From assembly GCA_943789005.1 (NCBI GenBank), contig CALSSL010000002.1:62001-126000 (forward strand): 64,000 bases of DNA. Direction: 5' to 3'. Below the pieces are notes generated by a model. That model saw nothing but the letters and a program-made list of their open reading frames with translations. It was not told the DNA's origin and ran no database searches. The stretch's first letter is position 1. The number at the start of each line of letters is the position of its first letter. Shown here piece by piece: positions 18,624 through 28,452 of the stretch. Origin of the DNA: an uncultured SAR86 cluster bacterium. Lineage in GTDB: Bacteria; Pseudomonadota; Gammaproteobacteria; Magnimaribacterales; D2472. The translations under genes and the position numbers were made by a program.

Positions 18624-19249
18624 CTAGCTTATAAGGTAAGTAGTTTTTAATTTAGTTAATCTATCTTCAATTTCTTTCCAAGAATTTGATCTAATTAATT
18701 CCGATGGAATTAGAGCTGAAGCCCCTATCGCACTGACGTTATCTAATTTTAAATAAGATGATGCATTTTTTTCTGAAATACCGCCAGTAGGTATAAATTT
18801 TATATCAGGAAATACAGCATTATAAGATTCTAATCTTGCAATACCTCCAGACAGCTCCGCAGGAAAAAATTTAAGTAAACTATGCCCTTGTTCAGATGCA
18901 AGCATAATTTCAGAAGGAGTTTGAGTGCCTGGAATTAATAAAACGTCTTTTGAAAAGCATATTGAGAAAGTTTTTTTGTGAATCCAGGAGTTATTAAAAA
19001 AGAAGCTCCAGCTTCAACAGCTTTATCAATTTGATTTGAATTTTTTATAGTACCGACTCCTAGGGTAATATTAGGATGTTTTTTAAATTCATCTAATATG
19101 TCTATAGTTCTTTCATCTCTCAAAGTAATCTCAACAAGCGGCAGTCCGGTATTGATTAATACATTAACAAGTGGCTCTACTTGATCTCTTGATGTCAGTG
19201 TTGCTAGAGGCAATAGTTGGTTAGAAGAAATAATATTAGTAATATCCAT
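18624..19249 (-). CDS. eda: KDPG aldolase, interrupted by a frameshift
   Basis: Two frames encode one Eda: 19249-18935 holds residues 1-104 (LPLATL, LVEITLRDE, GVGTI, GASFLITPG) and 18905-18624 the C-terminus (LKFFPAEL, IPTGGISEKN). Restoring one base in the AAAA run at 18953-18956 (plus-strand numbering) gives the missing link FSKDVLLIPGTQTPSEIML, including the family's PGxxTPSE block. The Schiff-base Lys is in LKFFPAEL. The enzyme splits 2-keto-3-deoxy-6-phosphogluconate into pyruvate and glyceraldehyde-3-phosphate. Its ATG overlaps the edd stop as ATGA. The exact one-base repair in a homopolymer suggests a sequencing indel rather than a dead gene. Confidence 0.92.
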
Positions 19250-21042
19250 CAGAAAATTGAAGCCCCCTTTTCAACAGTGTTAACGCTTTCTCTAAATGAT
19301 TTAAATAACTCTCTACCGACGCCATTATGATTATGCTCAATATTAGAATGGGTTCTTGTTTTAAGAATCTCATCATCAACTAATAATTTAAAAGTTCCCT
19401 TATTGATATCTAATTCAACCAAATCATTATCCTCAATTAAACCAATTGGACCTCTATGAATAGCCTCTGGAGTAACATGAATTACAGCAGGAACGCTTCC
19501 AGATGCACCAGACATTCTTCCATCAGTAATAATCGCAATATCAAAACCTTTAGATTGAAGAACATTAAGTGGAGATGTTAATTTATGAAGCTCAGGCATT
19601 CCATTTGCTGAAGGCCCTTGCCCTCTGATTATGATAATTGTATCTTTGTTTAATTGATTATTTCCGAAAGCATTGAGAACATCTTCTTGATCTTCAAATA
19701 CTGTTGCAGGGGCTTTAATAATAGTTTCTGAATTATTTAATGCTGATGTCTTGATAATACCCTTTCCAAGATTACCATTTAATAGCTTTAAACCACCTGA
19801 TTGTTTAAAAGGGTTATTACTGTCTCTAATGATACTTTGATCCAAAATAGCTGATTGATTATTCCAAACCAAGTTATCATTTTCTATTTCTAATTTATTT
19901 CTATAAATATCCAATCCATTACCAAGTAAAGTTTGTACATCATTAAATAAAAAATCTCCATCCAATAGTGATCCAATAAATGCAGATACACCTCCAGCAT
20001 TATGGAAATCATTAACATCTGCTGTTCCATTAGGATATATATTTGTAATTATGGGAGTTAACGAGGCAATTTCATCTATATCCTCTATAGTGATTTGATA
20101 ACCCCCAGCTTCTGCCATAGCAATCAAATGTATGGCTAAGTTTGTTGAGCCTCCGCTAGCAATTAATGCAACCATGGCATTAATCCAGCTTTTTGAATCA
20201 AGCATCTCCCCCATCTTTATGTTTTGCTCACTCATATTTAAAATACTCTCAACTGTCTTATCAATAATCATCTGTCTTTCAATTGAATTTGGTGGAACAA
20301 AAGACGAGCTTGGTAATTGAAGGCCCATGACTTCCATTATCAACTGATTCGTATTAGCAGTGCCGTAAAAAGTGCAAGTGCCAGAAGTATGATATGCAGC
20401 CTGTTCTGAACTTATAAGTGCAGATCTATCTATCTCACCGTTAGCAAATTTCTTTCTTGTGTCTGATTTTTGAGAGTTAGATATTCCTGTTGGCATAGGG
20501 CCAGCAGGAATGAAACCAATAGGTAAATGACCAAATGTTAAAGCACCTATCATTAAGCCAGGAACAATTTTGTCACATACCCCTAAGCAAATTCCAGCAT
20601 CAAAAACATTGTGAGAGAAGCCTACAGCAGTAGAAAGAGCTATGACATCTCTACTAAAAAGTGATAGTTCCATTCCGGGCTCACCTTGAGTAATGCCATC
20701 ACACATAGCAGGAACACCTCCTGCAACTCTGGCTATTGCATTTCTTTTTAATGAAGACTCTTTAATGACATCAGGATAGTCTTTAAGTGGTGCATGCGCT
20801 GATAGCATGTCATTATATGCAGAGATAACTCCTATAACTTTTGCGCCATTTGCTGCCTCACCCTGTTGTGCTTTATCACATGAAGCAAAGGCATGAGCTA
20901 TATTACTGCAACCCATATTATTTCTTGCTGATTTACTATGATCAGATGAAAAATTTATTTTATTTAGATAGTCTGATCTAGAATCTTTACTGCGCTCATC
21001 AATTCTTTTTTTAATATCAAGAAGTTTTGTTTTAATACTCAT
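19249..21042 (-). CDS. edd: 6-phosphogluconate dehydratase
   Basis: A 597-residue protein of the IlvD/Edd family. It has the FeS-dehydratase features SRNNMGCSN-like SARNNMGCSNIAHA near residue 45, MCDGITQGEPGMELS near residue 140, and DAGICLGVCDKIVPG near residue 175. It converts 6-phosphogluconate to KDPG. The frame is open back to 21066, but I choose the ATG at 21042 because it overlaps the zwf stop as ATGA; the edd stop overlaps the eda start the same way, so the three Entner-Doudoroff genes are translationally linked. The C-terminal GRMSGASGSVPAV block is intact. Confidence 0.93.
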   Translation of the reverse strand: MSIKTKLLDIKKRIDERSKDSRSDYLNKINFSSDHSKSARNNMGCSNIAHAFASCDKAQQGEAANGAKVIGVISAYNDMLSAHAPLKDYPDVIKESSLKRNAIARVAGGVPAMCDGITQGEPGMELSLFSRDVIALSTAVGFSHNVFDAGICLGVCDKIVPGLMIGALTFGHLPIGFIPAGPMPTGISNSQKSDTRKKFANGEIDRSALISSEQAAYHTSGTCTFYGTANTNQLIMEVMGLQLPSSSFVPPNSIERQMIIDKTVESILNMSEQNIKMGEMLDSKSWINAMVALIASGGSTNLAIHLIAMAEAGGYQITIEDIDEIASLTPIITNIYPNGTADVNDFHNAGGVSAFIGSLLDGDFLFNDVQTLLGNGLDIYRNKLEIENDNLVWNNQSAILDQSIIRDSNNPFKQSGGLKLLNGNLGKGIIKTSALNNSETIIKAPATVFEDQEDVLNAFGNNQLNKDTIIIIRGQGPSANGMPELHKLTSPLNVLQSKGFDIAIITDGRMSGASGSVPAVIHVTPEAIHRGPIGLIEDNDLVELDINKGTFKLLVDDEILKTRTHSNIEHNHNGVGRELFKSFRESVNTVEKGASIF

Positions 21043-22499
21043 TTTTTTGAGGGTCCATTTTTCCAAGCTCTAAAATCTCTTTTAATAAGAAGGTCAGCAT
21101 TCGATGGCCCCCAACCTCCAGAAATGTATTCTTCCATAGGTACATCTTCAGATTTCCACAAATTTATAATGTTATCAATCCATTTCCAAGAAGCTTCAAT
21201 TTCGTCTCTTCTTACAAATAAAGATGGATTTCCTTTGATTACATCTAATAGTAGTCTCTCATAGCAATCTTGATGCCCAATTTCATGATACTCGTTAAGA
21301 TTTAGATCTAAAGGCAAGTTCTCAAGATCATAACCAGATACACCTGGACGCTTTGTGTTGAGCTTTAAATCTATACCTTCATCTGGATGAATCCTCAAAA
21401 CTAATTGACCAGGTTCTAAATGGGCTCCTTTAGAAAAAATGTTATGTGGAACTGTTTTATAGCGAACTACAATCTCAGATGATTTTGATTGCATTCTTTT
21501 TCCAGTTCTTAAATAAAAAGGAACGCCTGACCATCTCCAATTATTAATTTCTAATTTTAAAGCCACAAATGTCTCAGTTTGGTTCTTAGAATCAACACCT
21601 TCTTCATCAAGATAAGCGCATGCTGCCTCTCCTTTGGAGATACCTTCAAGGTATTGTGCTCTTACTGAATTAACAGCAATATTATCTGATGTGAATGGTG
21701 CGAGCGATTTTAAAACTTTTAGCTTTTCATCCCTTACTGATTCACTTTGAATAGAAACAGGAGGTTCCATTGCTATAAGGCATAAAATTTGAAGAAGATG
21801 ATTTTGCACCATGTCTCTAAGTGCACCTGTTTCATCGTAATAGCCACCTCTATCCTCAACACCTAAATCTTCTGCAACTGTTATTTGTATATGATCAATG
21901 GCTGAGCTTGACCAACTTTTCTCAAAGATAGTATTAGCAAATCTTAAGGCTAATAAATTTTGAACAGCTTCTTTGCCTAGGTAATGATCAATTCTGTATA
22001 TTTGATTTTCTTTAAAACCTTGTGAAAGAGAATTATTAATATCCTCTGCGGTTTCTAAATCAGAGCCAATTGGCTTTTCAACAACTATTCTACAATTATC
22101 TTTTATTAGATTATTATCATTCAGCGCCGATGAGATTTTTTTATATAAATTTGGCGGGGTTGCTAAATAGTAAACCACAGCAACACTATCTGAAACATTG
22201 TTTATGTTTTTCCAGTCTTCATTAGAGTTGATGTCTAACTTTATATATTGAAGCCTCTTAGCAAATTTTAGCCACGCATCTTTTTGTTGTTCAAAATCAA
22301 TATAATATTTATTCAATGATTCATTAACCATTGATATATATTCTTCAGCTGATAAGTCTCTTGAACCAATGCCAATAATCTGGCTGGCATCATCAATATT
22401 TCCTAATGTTTCTTGTCGAAACATAGCAGGAATTAACTTTCTATTTGAAAGATCACCGGTACCACCAAATAGATAAAGATCAAAAGTATTAAGTTCCAT
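21039..22499 (-). CDS. zwf: Glucose-6-phosphate 1-dehydrogenase
   Basis: A 486-residue protein of normal length. It has the dinucleotide-binding FGGTGDLSNRKLIPA at the N-terminus, VVEKPIGSDL near residue 145, and the active-site RIDHYLGKEAVQN near residue 170 with the catalytic His/Lys. It oxidises glucose-6-phosphate to 6-phosphogluconolactone. Its start overlaps the end of aceF by 11 bases and its stop overlaps edd by 4, placing it in the middle of the PDH/Entner-Doudoroff/glucan operon. The lactonase (pgl) is encoded separately at 27833-28450. Confidence 0.95.
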   Translation of the reverse strand: MELNTFDLYLFGGTGDLSNRKLIPAMFRQETLGNIDDASQIIGIGSRDLSAEEYISMVNESLNKYYIDFEQQKDAWLKFAKRLQYIKLDINSNEDWKNINNVSDSVAVVYYLATPPNLYKKISSALNDNNLIKDNCRIVVEKPIGSDLETAEDINNSLSQGFKENQIYRIDHYLGKEAVQNLLALRFANTIFEKSWSSSAIDHIQITVAEDLGVEDRGGYYDETGALRDMVQNHLLQILCLIAMEPPVSIQSESVRDEKLKVLKSLAPFTSDNIAVNSVRAQYLEGISKGEAACAYLDEEGVDSKNQTETFVALKLEINNWRWSGVPFYLRTGKRMQSKSSEIVVRYKTVPHNIFSKGAHLEPGQLVLRIHPDEGIDLKLNTKRPGVSGYDLENLPLDLNLNEYHEIGHQDCYERLLLDVIKGNPSLFVRRDEIEASWKWIDNIINLWKSEDVPMEEYISGGWGPSNADLLIKRDFRAWKNGPSKK

Positions 22500-24106
22500 T
22501 AAATGATTCCCTTAAAAAGTTTATTTCGTTAAGTTGTTTTGATAAATCTGTTACGAACCTGGCTGCATATGCTCCATTAATTACCCTATGATCATAAGAA
22601 AGTGAAATTGGTAAGAGTTTTTGGTTAATAATATTTTTACCGTCTAAAAATAAGTTATCAAAGGGTTTTGATAAACCAAGAATTCCTACCTCTGGAGGGT
22701 TTATTATAGGAGTAAAATATTTACCGCCAATACCACTCAAAGAGGTTATGGTAAATGATGCACCCTTGAGTTGATCAACTTTTAACTTTCTTTCTTTTGC
22801 TAGTTTAGCAAGATTAAAAACCTCATCTGATATTTCTAAAATTGTTTTTTTGTCAGTATTTTTTATGTTAGGAACAATAAGACCTTCAGGAGTATCAACG
22901 GCTATACCTATATTAAAGTAATCTTTCATTACAACTGTATCTAGGTTGGATGAAAGAGAGGTATTCATTAGAGGGATAGAGTTTTAAAGTTTCTACTGTT
23001 GCTTTAATGATATAAGCTAAAGGTGAAACTTTGGTTTTATTAGATTTATTTAACTCAGCTCTTAAAGCAAGCAAGTCTGTAATATTTGCATCATCGTGTT
23101 GAGTAACATGAGGAATATTGATCCAAGAGGTATGGAGATTTTTTGAAGCTGTTTTTTGAAATTTAGATAGCTTTTCAAAGCTTACCTGACCCCATTTTGA
23201 AAAATCAATATCTGGTTGAGAGAATTCAAATCCACTTCCAGTTTTTGAATTTAAGCGCTGTGAAACAAATGCATGAAGATCTTCTTTTAATATTCTTCCT
23301 TTTGGACCAGAGCCTTTAACCTCAGATAAGTTTATACCAAATTCTCTAGCAAGTTTCCTTGTTGCTGGTCCTGAATGAACAGAGACATTGTTATAACTCA
23401 AAGGCTGACTTACTTGTTCTTTGTTGTTATTTGTTTTTTCTTGTTTTGTAATATGTTCATTTTTAGAAATAGAAATTGAATCTTCTTTTTCATTAATTTT
23501 ATTTAATGGTTTTGGGACAGCCACACTTGACTCAATTTCTACAAATGGCATGCCGGCTTTTACCATGTCGCCTAGGCTAATATTTAATTTAGTAACTTTG
23601 CCCGCAACTGAAGCTGGTATCTCCATAGCAGCTTTATCAGTTTCAAGTATCATAATAGAATCATCTATTCCAACATTTTGGCCAACCTCAACACAAATCT
23701 CTATTACCTCTACCTCTTCAACATCACCAAGATCTGGAATCAAAGGTTTTGCTAAAACTATTTCATTTTTATTAATATCTTCTTTTTCAGAAGATACTTG
23801 AATTTCTTTGTTGTGTGCTTTTTTTTTGTTTTTTTGTGCTATTTGATCAGTATTGGATTTTTTTTCTTCTTCAACCTCAATTTGAACAAATGGAGTTCCT
23901 TCTTTAACCATATCACCGACATTAACAAGAATATTCTTAACAATACCAGATTCAGTAGTTGGAATTTCCATGGCTGCTTTATCTGTTTCAAGGATTAATA
24001 TTGAGTCTTCAGCTTCTACGCTTTGCCCAATCTCTACACAAACCTCAATAACCTCTACCTCTTCAACATCACCAAGATCTGGAATATTAAGATTTAAATC
24101 AGGCAT
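22489..24106 (-). CDS. aceF: Pyruvate dehydrogenase E2 (dihydrolipoamide acetyltransferase), interrupted by a frameshift
   Basis: Frames ending at 22913 and spanning 22968-22489 form one E2 of about 540 residues. It has two lipoyl domains (each with LETDKAAMEIP, residues about 1-75 and 105-180), a peripheral-subunit-binding domain (ATRKLAREFGINLSEVKGSG), and the catalytic domain ending SLSYDHRVINGAYAARF. A one-base shift near 22966-22978, possibly in the CCC run of the coding strand, separates LKLYP from MNTSLSSNLD. The Asn in DHRVING is also found in Azotobacter E2p, so it is not a defect. I choose the ATG at 24106, which overlaps the aceE stop as TAATG. The window contains no lpd (E3). Confidence 0.93.
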
Positions 24107-26742
24107 TAAACTTCCCAAGGATTTGGTTTAAGAGGATCGACTTCAAGATCTTCGTATATTTCTTTTAATTTATTTTTATCAATTAAGTTATTTTTAAATA
24201 ATGTGTATGCAGCTGCTCTTACTATGCTCTTAGCATCTATTTCAAAAAATTCTCTTAAATTTTTTCTAGAATCACTTCTTCCAAAACCATCTGTTCCTAA
24301 AACAGTATAATCAGATTTAATATATGGTCTTATTTGCTCTGCATAAGCCCTCATATAATCAGTAGATGCTATTACAGGTATCTCGCTATCAGCAAAACAC
24401 TTTTCGACGTATGTTTTTTCTTCTTTTTTTGTAGGATTTAATTGATTTAATCTTTCAACTTCCATACCATCTTTTCTAAGTAAATTGAAGCTTGTTACAC
24501 TCCAAACCTCTGATTCAATTCCAAAATTATTAAGCATGTCTTTAGCCTGTATTGATTCATTTAAGATTGAACCGGAACCTAAGAGTCTTATTAATGGTTT
24601 TTTTGAAGATAATAATTTATACATTCCTTTGATAATTCCATCTTCTGCACCTTTTGGCATAGGAGGATGTTCATAATTTTCATTCATGGTTGTTATGTAA
24701 TAAAAATAATTCTTTTGTTCAACAAACATTTTTTGGATACCGTCTTTAATAATCACAGCAACTTCATATGAAAAAGTTGGATCATATGACAAGCAATTTG
24801 GGATTGTTGAAGAAAATATATGACTATGACCATCCTGATGCTGAAGCCCTTCTCCATTAAGAGTGGTTCTTCCAGATGTGGCGCCAATTAAAAAGCCTTT
24901 AGCTTGAGAGTCACCTGCAGCCCATGCTAAATCATGAATTCTTTGAAAACCAAACATTGAATAAAAAAGATAGAAAGGAATCATTGGATAATCATAGTTT
25001 GTATATGCTGTTGCCAATGCAGACCAGGCAGAGAAAGCGCCTGCCTCAGTTATGCCCTCTTCAAGCATTACTCCTTCTTTTGATTCCTTATACCACATTA
25101 CTTTATCAGCATCTTCAGGTTCATAGTTTTGACCTTCTGCGGAATAAATTCCAACCTGTCTAAATAAAGCTTCCATTCCAAATGTTCTTGCTTCATCAGG
25201 TACAATTGGAACAATTCTTTTACCTATCTCTTTATCCTTTAGTAAATCGGTTATAACTCTGACAGCTGCCATTGTTGTAGAAATTTTTCTTTCATCTGAG
25301 CCTGAATACAACTTAGTGAATGCTTTGTTATCAGGCATTGGAAGAATTTCAGATTTTGTTCTTCTTCTAGGGATTGGTCCTCCTAATTTTGCTCTAGTAT
25401 TTTTTAGATACTGCATTTCAGGTGAATTCTCAGGCGGTCTAACATAAGGTATATTTTCTATCTCATCGTCAGTTACTGGAATATTAAACTTATCCCTGAA
25501 TGACTTAATGTTATCTAGTGATAATTTTTTAACCTGATGGGTGGTATTGTCTGCCTCTCTAGAGCCAACACCGTATCCTTTGGTTGTTAAAGCCAATATT
25601 ACAGTCGGTGCTCCAGAAGAATTAACTGCCTTATGATATGCAGCATAAACTTTATAAGGGTCATGACCGCCTCTATTTAATTTATATATATCTTCATCAG
25701 TTAAATCTTCTACAATTTTTAGAACATCTGGATCCTTTGCAAAGAAATTTTCTCTAGTATATGCACCGCCTTTAGCTTTAAAATTTTGCATTTCCCCATC
25801 TAATACAGCATCCATAATATCTTGCAGTTTGCCTTCTTTATCTTTTGCCATTATTGGATCCCATTTTCTACCCCAAACGACTTTGATAACATTCCATCCA
25901 GCTCCCCTAAAAGAACCCTCTAGCTCCTGAATGATTTTTCCATTACCTCTAACAGGACCATCTAATCTCTGCAAGTTGCAATTTATTACAAAAATTAGAT
26001 TTTCTAAGTTCTCTCTTCCGGCTAGGGCTATTGCACCTTTTGATTCTGGTTCATCCATCTCTCCATCACCACAAAAAACCCATACTTTTCTATCATTTCT
26101 TGGAACTAAACCTCTTGCAGACATGTATCTCATTATATGAGCTTGATATATACCCATAATTGGTCCAAGACCCATTGATACTGTTGGGAATTGCCAATAA
26201 TCTGGCATTAGCCATGGATGTGGATATGAAGACAATCCTGGTTTTTTTACCTCTCTTCTAAAATTATCTAAATCTTCTTCATGAAGATACCCTTCTAAAA
26301 AAGATCTAGCATATATCCCAGGAGATGAATGACCTTGAAAATAAATCAGATCTTCTAATTGCCCTTCCGAACCTCTAAAAAAATAATTAAAACCTATATC
26401 ATACAAAGTTGCAGCTGATGAGAAGGTTGATATATGTCCGCCTAAATCATCATCATTCTTATTTGCTCTTAAAACCAAAGCTAAAGCATTCCATCTTATT
26501 AAAGAACGAATTCTTCTTTCCATAAATAAATCACCAGGCATCTGTGCCTCGTCTTTTGGTGGAATTGAATTTCTAAAAGGTGTTGTGAGGTTGTATGAAG
26601 GAATTGCTCCCTCTTCATTTAATTTCTTAGCGAGTTTTGTCATTAAGAATGAAGCTCTTTCAACACCCTCTTTCTCAATAACGCTATCTATAGCTTCTAA
26701 CCATTCACTTGTTTCTATAGGATCTTTGTCTTCAGGTATCAT
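24106..26742 (-). CDS. aceE: Pyruvate dehydrogenase E1 component, homodimeric type
   Basis: An 878-residue protein of the E. coli AceE type. It shows PGDLFMERRIRSLIRWNA near the N-terminus, YFQGHSSPGIYARSFLEG near residue 137, the thiamine-diphosphate motif FCGDGEMDEPES followed by NLIFVINCNLQRLDGPVRG, and GVGSREADNTTHQVKK. It decarboxylates pyruvate and acetylates the lipoyl groups of E2. It is the first gene of the long minus-strand operon; the HexR-like palindrome at 26822-26838 lies 80 bases upstream of its start. The next gene, aceF, overlaps it. Confidence 0.96.
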   Translation of the reverse strand: MIPEDKDPIETSEWLEAIDSVIEKEGVERASFLMTKLAKKLNEEGAIPSYNLTTPFRNSIPPKDEAQMPGDLFMERRIRSLIRWNALALVLRANKNDDDLGGHISTFSSAATLYDIGFNYFFRGSEGQLEDLIYFQGHSSPGIYARSFLEGYLHEEDLDNFRREVKKPGLSSYPHPWLMPDYWQFPTVSMGLGPIMGIYQAHIMRYMSARGLVPRNDRKVWVFCGDGEMDEPESKGAIALAGRENLENLIFVINCNLQRLDGPVRGNGKIIQELEGSFRGAGWNVIKVVWGRKWDPIMAKDKEGKLQDIMDAVLDGEMQNFKAKGGAYTRENFFAKDPDVLKIVEDLTDEDIYKLNRGGHDPYKVYAAYHKAVNSSGAPTVILALTTKGYGVGSREADNTTHQVKKLSLDNIKSFRDKFNIPVTDDEIENIPYVRPPENSPEMQYLKNTRAKLGGPIPRRRTKSEILPMPDNKAFTKLYSGSDERKISTTMAAVRVITDLLKDKEIGKRIVPIVPDEARTFGMEALFRQVGIYSAEGQNYEPEDADKVMWYKESKEGVMLEEGITEAGAFSAWSALATAYTNYDYPMIPFYLFYSMFGFQRIHDLAWAAGDSQAKGFLIGATSGRTTLNGEGLQHQDGHSHIFSSTIPNCLSYDPTFSYEVAVIIKDGIQKMFVEQKNYFYYITTMNENYEHPPMPKGAEDGIIKGMYKLLSSKKPLIRLLGSGSILNESIQAKDMLNNFGIESEVWSVTSFNLLRKDGMEVERLNQLNPTKKEEKTYVEKCFADSEIPVIASTDYMRAYAEQIRPYIKSDYTVLGTDGFGRSDSRKNLREFFEIDAKSIVRAAAYTLFKNNLIDKNKLKEIYEDLEVDPLKPNPWEV

Positions 26743-26821
26743 ATATGTATCAAATTTTATGAATCTAATTTTACTTTAGATTATGTTAAAAATATACAAT
26801 ATTAAGTAGATATCTTAAATA

Positions 26822-26838
26822 TTGTAAATAAATTACAA
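26822..26838. promoter_or_regulatory. HexR-type operator between hexR and aceE
   Basis: The 17-base sequence TTGTAAATAAATTACAA has inverted arms TTGTAA and TTACAA and matches the gammaproteobacterial HexR operator form TGTAAT-www-ATTACA closely. On the plus strand its left arm could act as a -35 element, 16 bases before TATAAT at 26844-26849, for hexR. On the minus strand TTTACA in the site could serve as -35 for aceE. A repressor bound here could block both directions, meaning hexR autoregulation and control of the glucan/Entner-Doudoroff operon. The palindrome is seen; the function is inferred from the adjacent hexR. Confidence 0.75.
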
Positions 26839-26855
26839 ATATATATAATTATGTA

Positions 26856-27686
26856 ATGATTTTAGACACATTAGTAAATGGTGGGGTTAAATTAAGCAAA
26901 TCTGAGAAATGGATTGCCCTCTCTGTATTAAATAATCCATCTAAAGTTATCAATCAATCCATAACCTCTTTGGCTGCTGAAGCAGGTGTAAGCCTTCCAA
27001 CAGTCAATAGGTTTTGTAAAAAGCTTGGATTCGATGGTTATCCTTCTTTTAAAATTCAAGTTGCGCAAGAAATTACTAATACCAATGAATTATTAGATAG
27101 ATTTAACGTTCATAAGGATACTCCTGAAGTTGTTAAAAGAGTTATGGCTGATATTCAATCAACAATTGTAAATGTGGGTCAAAATTTAAATCCAGAATCC
27201 ATTGACAAAGCAACAGACCTTTTGGCTAATGCAAGCAGTATTACTTTTTTTGGTTTAGGCGGATCCGGGCCAGTTGCTTTAGATGCGCAACATAAGTTTT
27301 TTAGATTTGGTGTCCCTGTTGTAGCACATACTGATTATATAAATCAAAGAATGATAGTTTCAATGATGAAAGAAGGCGATTTGTTAGTTTTAATATCGTT
27401 TACAGGAAGAACAACTGAAATTGTAGAAACTGCTAAGATTGCTAAAAAAAATGGGGTCAAGACAATTGCCCTTACCTCAGAAAAGTCTCCTTTGGCAAAG
27501 CTTTCTAACGTGGTTCTTCATATTCATACCCATCTTGAAAATAATCTTCATATCCCTATGACATCTAGACTTGCTCATTTGGCTATTATTGACATCTTAT
27601 CTGCAACGGTTCAAGCAAGATTCGGAAAGGTTTTTGATACCAGAAAGGATGAGGTTATTAAAAATATAGAAAAAACTAGGGTCTAG
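26856..27686 (+). CDS. hexR: HexR, RpiR-family regulator of central sugar metabolism
   Basis: A 276-residue protein. It has an N-terminal RpiR helix-turn-helix (residues 1-77: SITSLAAEAGVSLPTVNRFC, then KKLGFDGYPSFK) and a C-terminal SIS sugar-phosphate domain (FFGLGGSGPVALDAQHKFFR; VLISFTGRTTEIVETA). HexR in Gammaproteobacteria binds KDPG, the Edd product, and represses zwf, edd, eda, gapA and pyk genes. It is divergent from aceE, with a matching palindrome in the 113-base gap. A second such site precedes gapA. The candidate -10 ends only 6 bases before the ATG, so the mRNA may have almost no leader. Confidence 0.9.
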   Translation: MILDTLVNGGVKLSKSEKWIALSVLNNPSKVINQSITSLAAEAGVSLPTVNRFCKKLGFDGYPSFKIQVAQEITNTNELLDRFNVHKDTPEVVKRVMADIQSTIVNVGQNLNPESIDKATDLLANASSITFFGLGGSGPVALDAQHKFFRFGVPVVAHTDYINQRMIVSMMKEGDLLVLISFTGRTTEIVETAKIAKKNGVKTIALTSEKSPLAKLSNVVLHIHTHLENNLHIPMTSRLAHLAIIDILSATVQARFGKVFDTRKDEVIKNIEKTRV

Positions 27687-27832
27687 TTATCCTATCTATT
27701 AAGGTTCTTTAATAATAAGCTCTTAAGTTTTTTGCTAGCTCATTATTTATTTTCTTTTTAGTTAAAATATTCACAAAAGACACATTCTAGTGTGTTAAAA
27801 CGTAATAAATTCTCTAGTTGAAAATATATATA

Positions 27833-28450
27833 TTAAGAGGAAACGATATTTATCGTAGTATTTTTTTGATTTAATAAAAAATATAAAGGGAGTTTTTTAT
27901 CATTTTTTGCTTGCTCATAGACCTCTAATTTCTTTTTATTAGGAATTAATAAAAATACATTATTGGATTGAAGAATCATGGATAAATTCATACTAACTCT
28001 TTTATGACAAGGACTACCCATTGGTTCTGTATGAATTATTTCTGGTGTTGATGAGGGCTCAAAATAGCTAGAATTAGTTTTAATTAATTGTGGAAATAAA
28101 GAGGCAAAGTGACCATCCTCTCCCATACCCAGCAACATAACATCAAAAGGTCTATTTATATTTAGGATATCTTGAGGAGAATTACATAATGATACAAAAT
28201 TACTATTACTTGCCTTATTAATCATTAAATTTTCAAAAACTAATTTTTCATTTGAGTCATTATGAGATTTATCAACCAACCTATCATCAACCAAAGTAAT
28301 GATAACTCTTGACCAATCAAGATCTGTTAATGAGAGCTCATTAAATATTTTTACTGGGCTTGAGCCCCCGCTTACAACAAAACTTGCTGTGCCCTTCTCT
28401 TTAATAGCAAGTTTTAGTATATCGAATATTTGTTCTGATAAATTTTTCAT
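27833..28450 (-). CDS. pgl: 6-phosphogluconolactonase
   Basis: A 205-residue DevB-type lactonase. It shows FVVSGGSSPVKIFNEL near residue 25, VDDRLVDKSHNDSN near residue 54, and VMLLGMGEDGHFASLFP near residue 104, all conserved in Pgl. It hydrolyses 6-phosphoglucono-lactone to 6-phosphogluconate, completing the pathway whose other genes (zwf, edd, eda) lie in the divergent operon. It is slightly shorter than typical Pgl. It starts 2 bases after marC, so it belongs to the gapA-pyk-marC-pgl unit. It converges on hexR across a 146-base gap in which I see no clear terminator. Confidence 0.9.
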   Translation of the reverse strand: MKNLSEQIFDILKLAIKEKGTASFVVSGGSSPVKIFNELSLTDLDWSRVIITLVDDRLVDKSHNDSNEKLVFENLMINKASNSNFVSLCNSPQDILNINRPFDVMLLGMGEDGHFASLFPQLIKTNSSYFEPSSTPEIIHTEPMGSPCHKRVSMNLSMILQSNNVFLLIPNKKKLEVYEQAKNDKKLPLYFLLNQKNTTINIVSS

Positions 28451-28452
28451 TC

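Noticed and set aside
22489..22968. Asn instead of Asp in the aceF motif DHRVING as a sign of inactivation
   Set aside because: Azotobacter-type E2p enzymes also carry Asn at this position, so it is a normal variant.
27687..27832. Possible terminator or small RNA between hexR and pgl
   Set aside because: The segment is AT-rich with only imperfect inverted repeats and no convincing hairpin followed by T residues.
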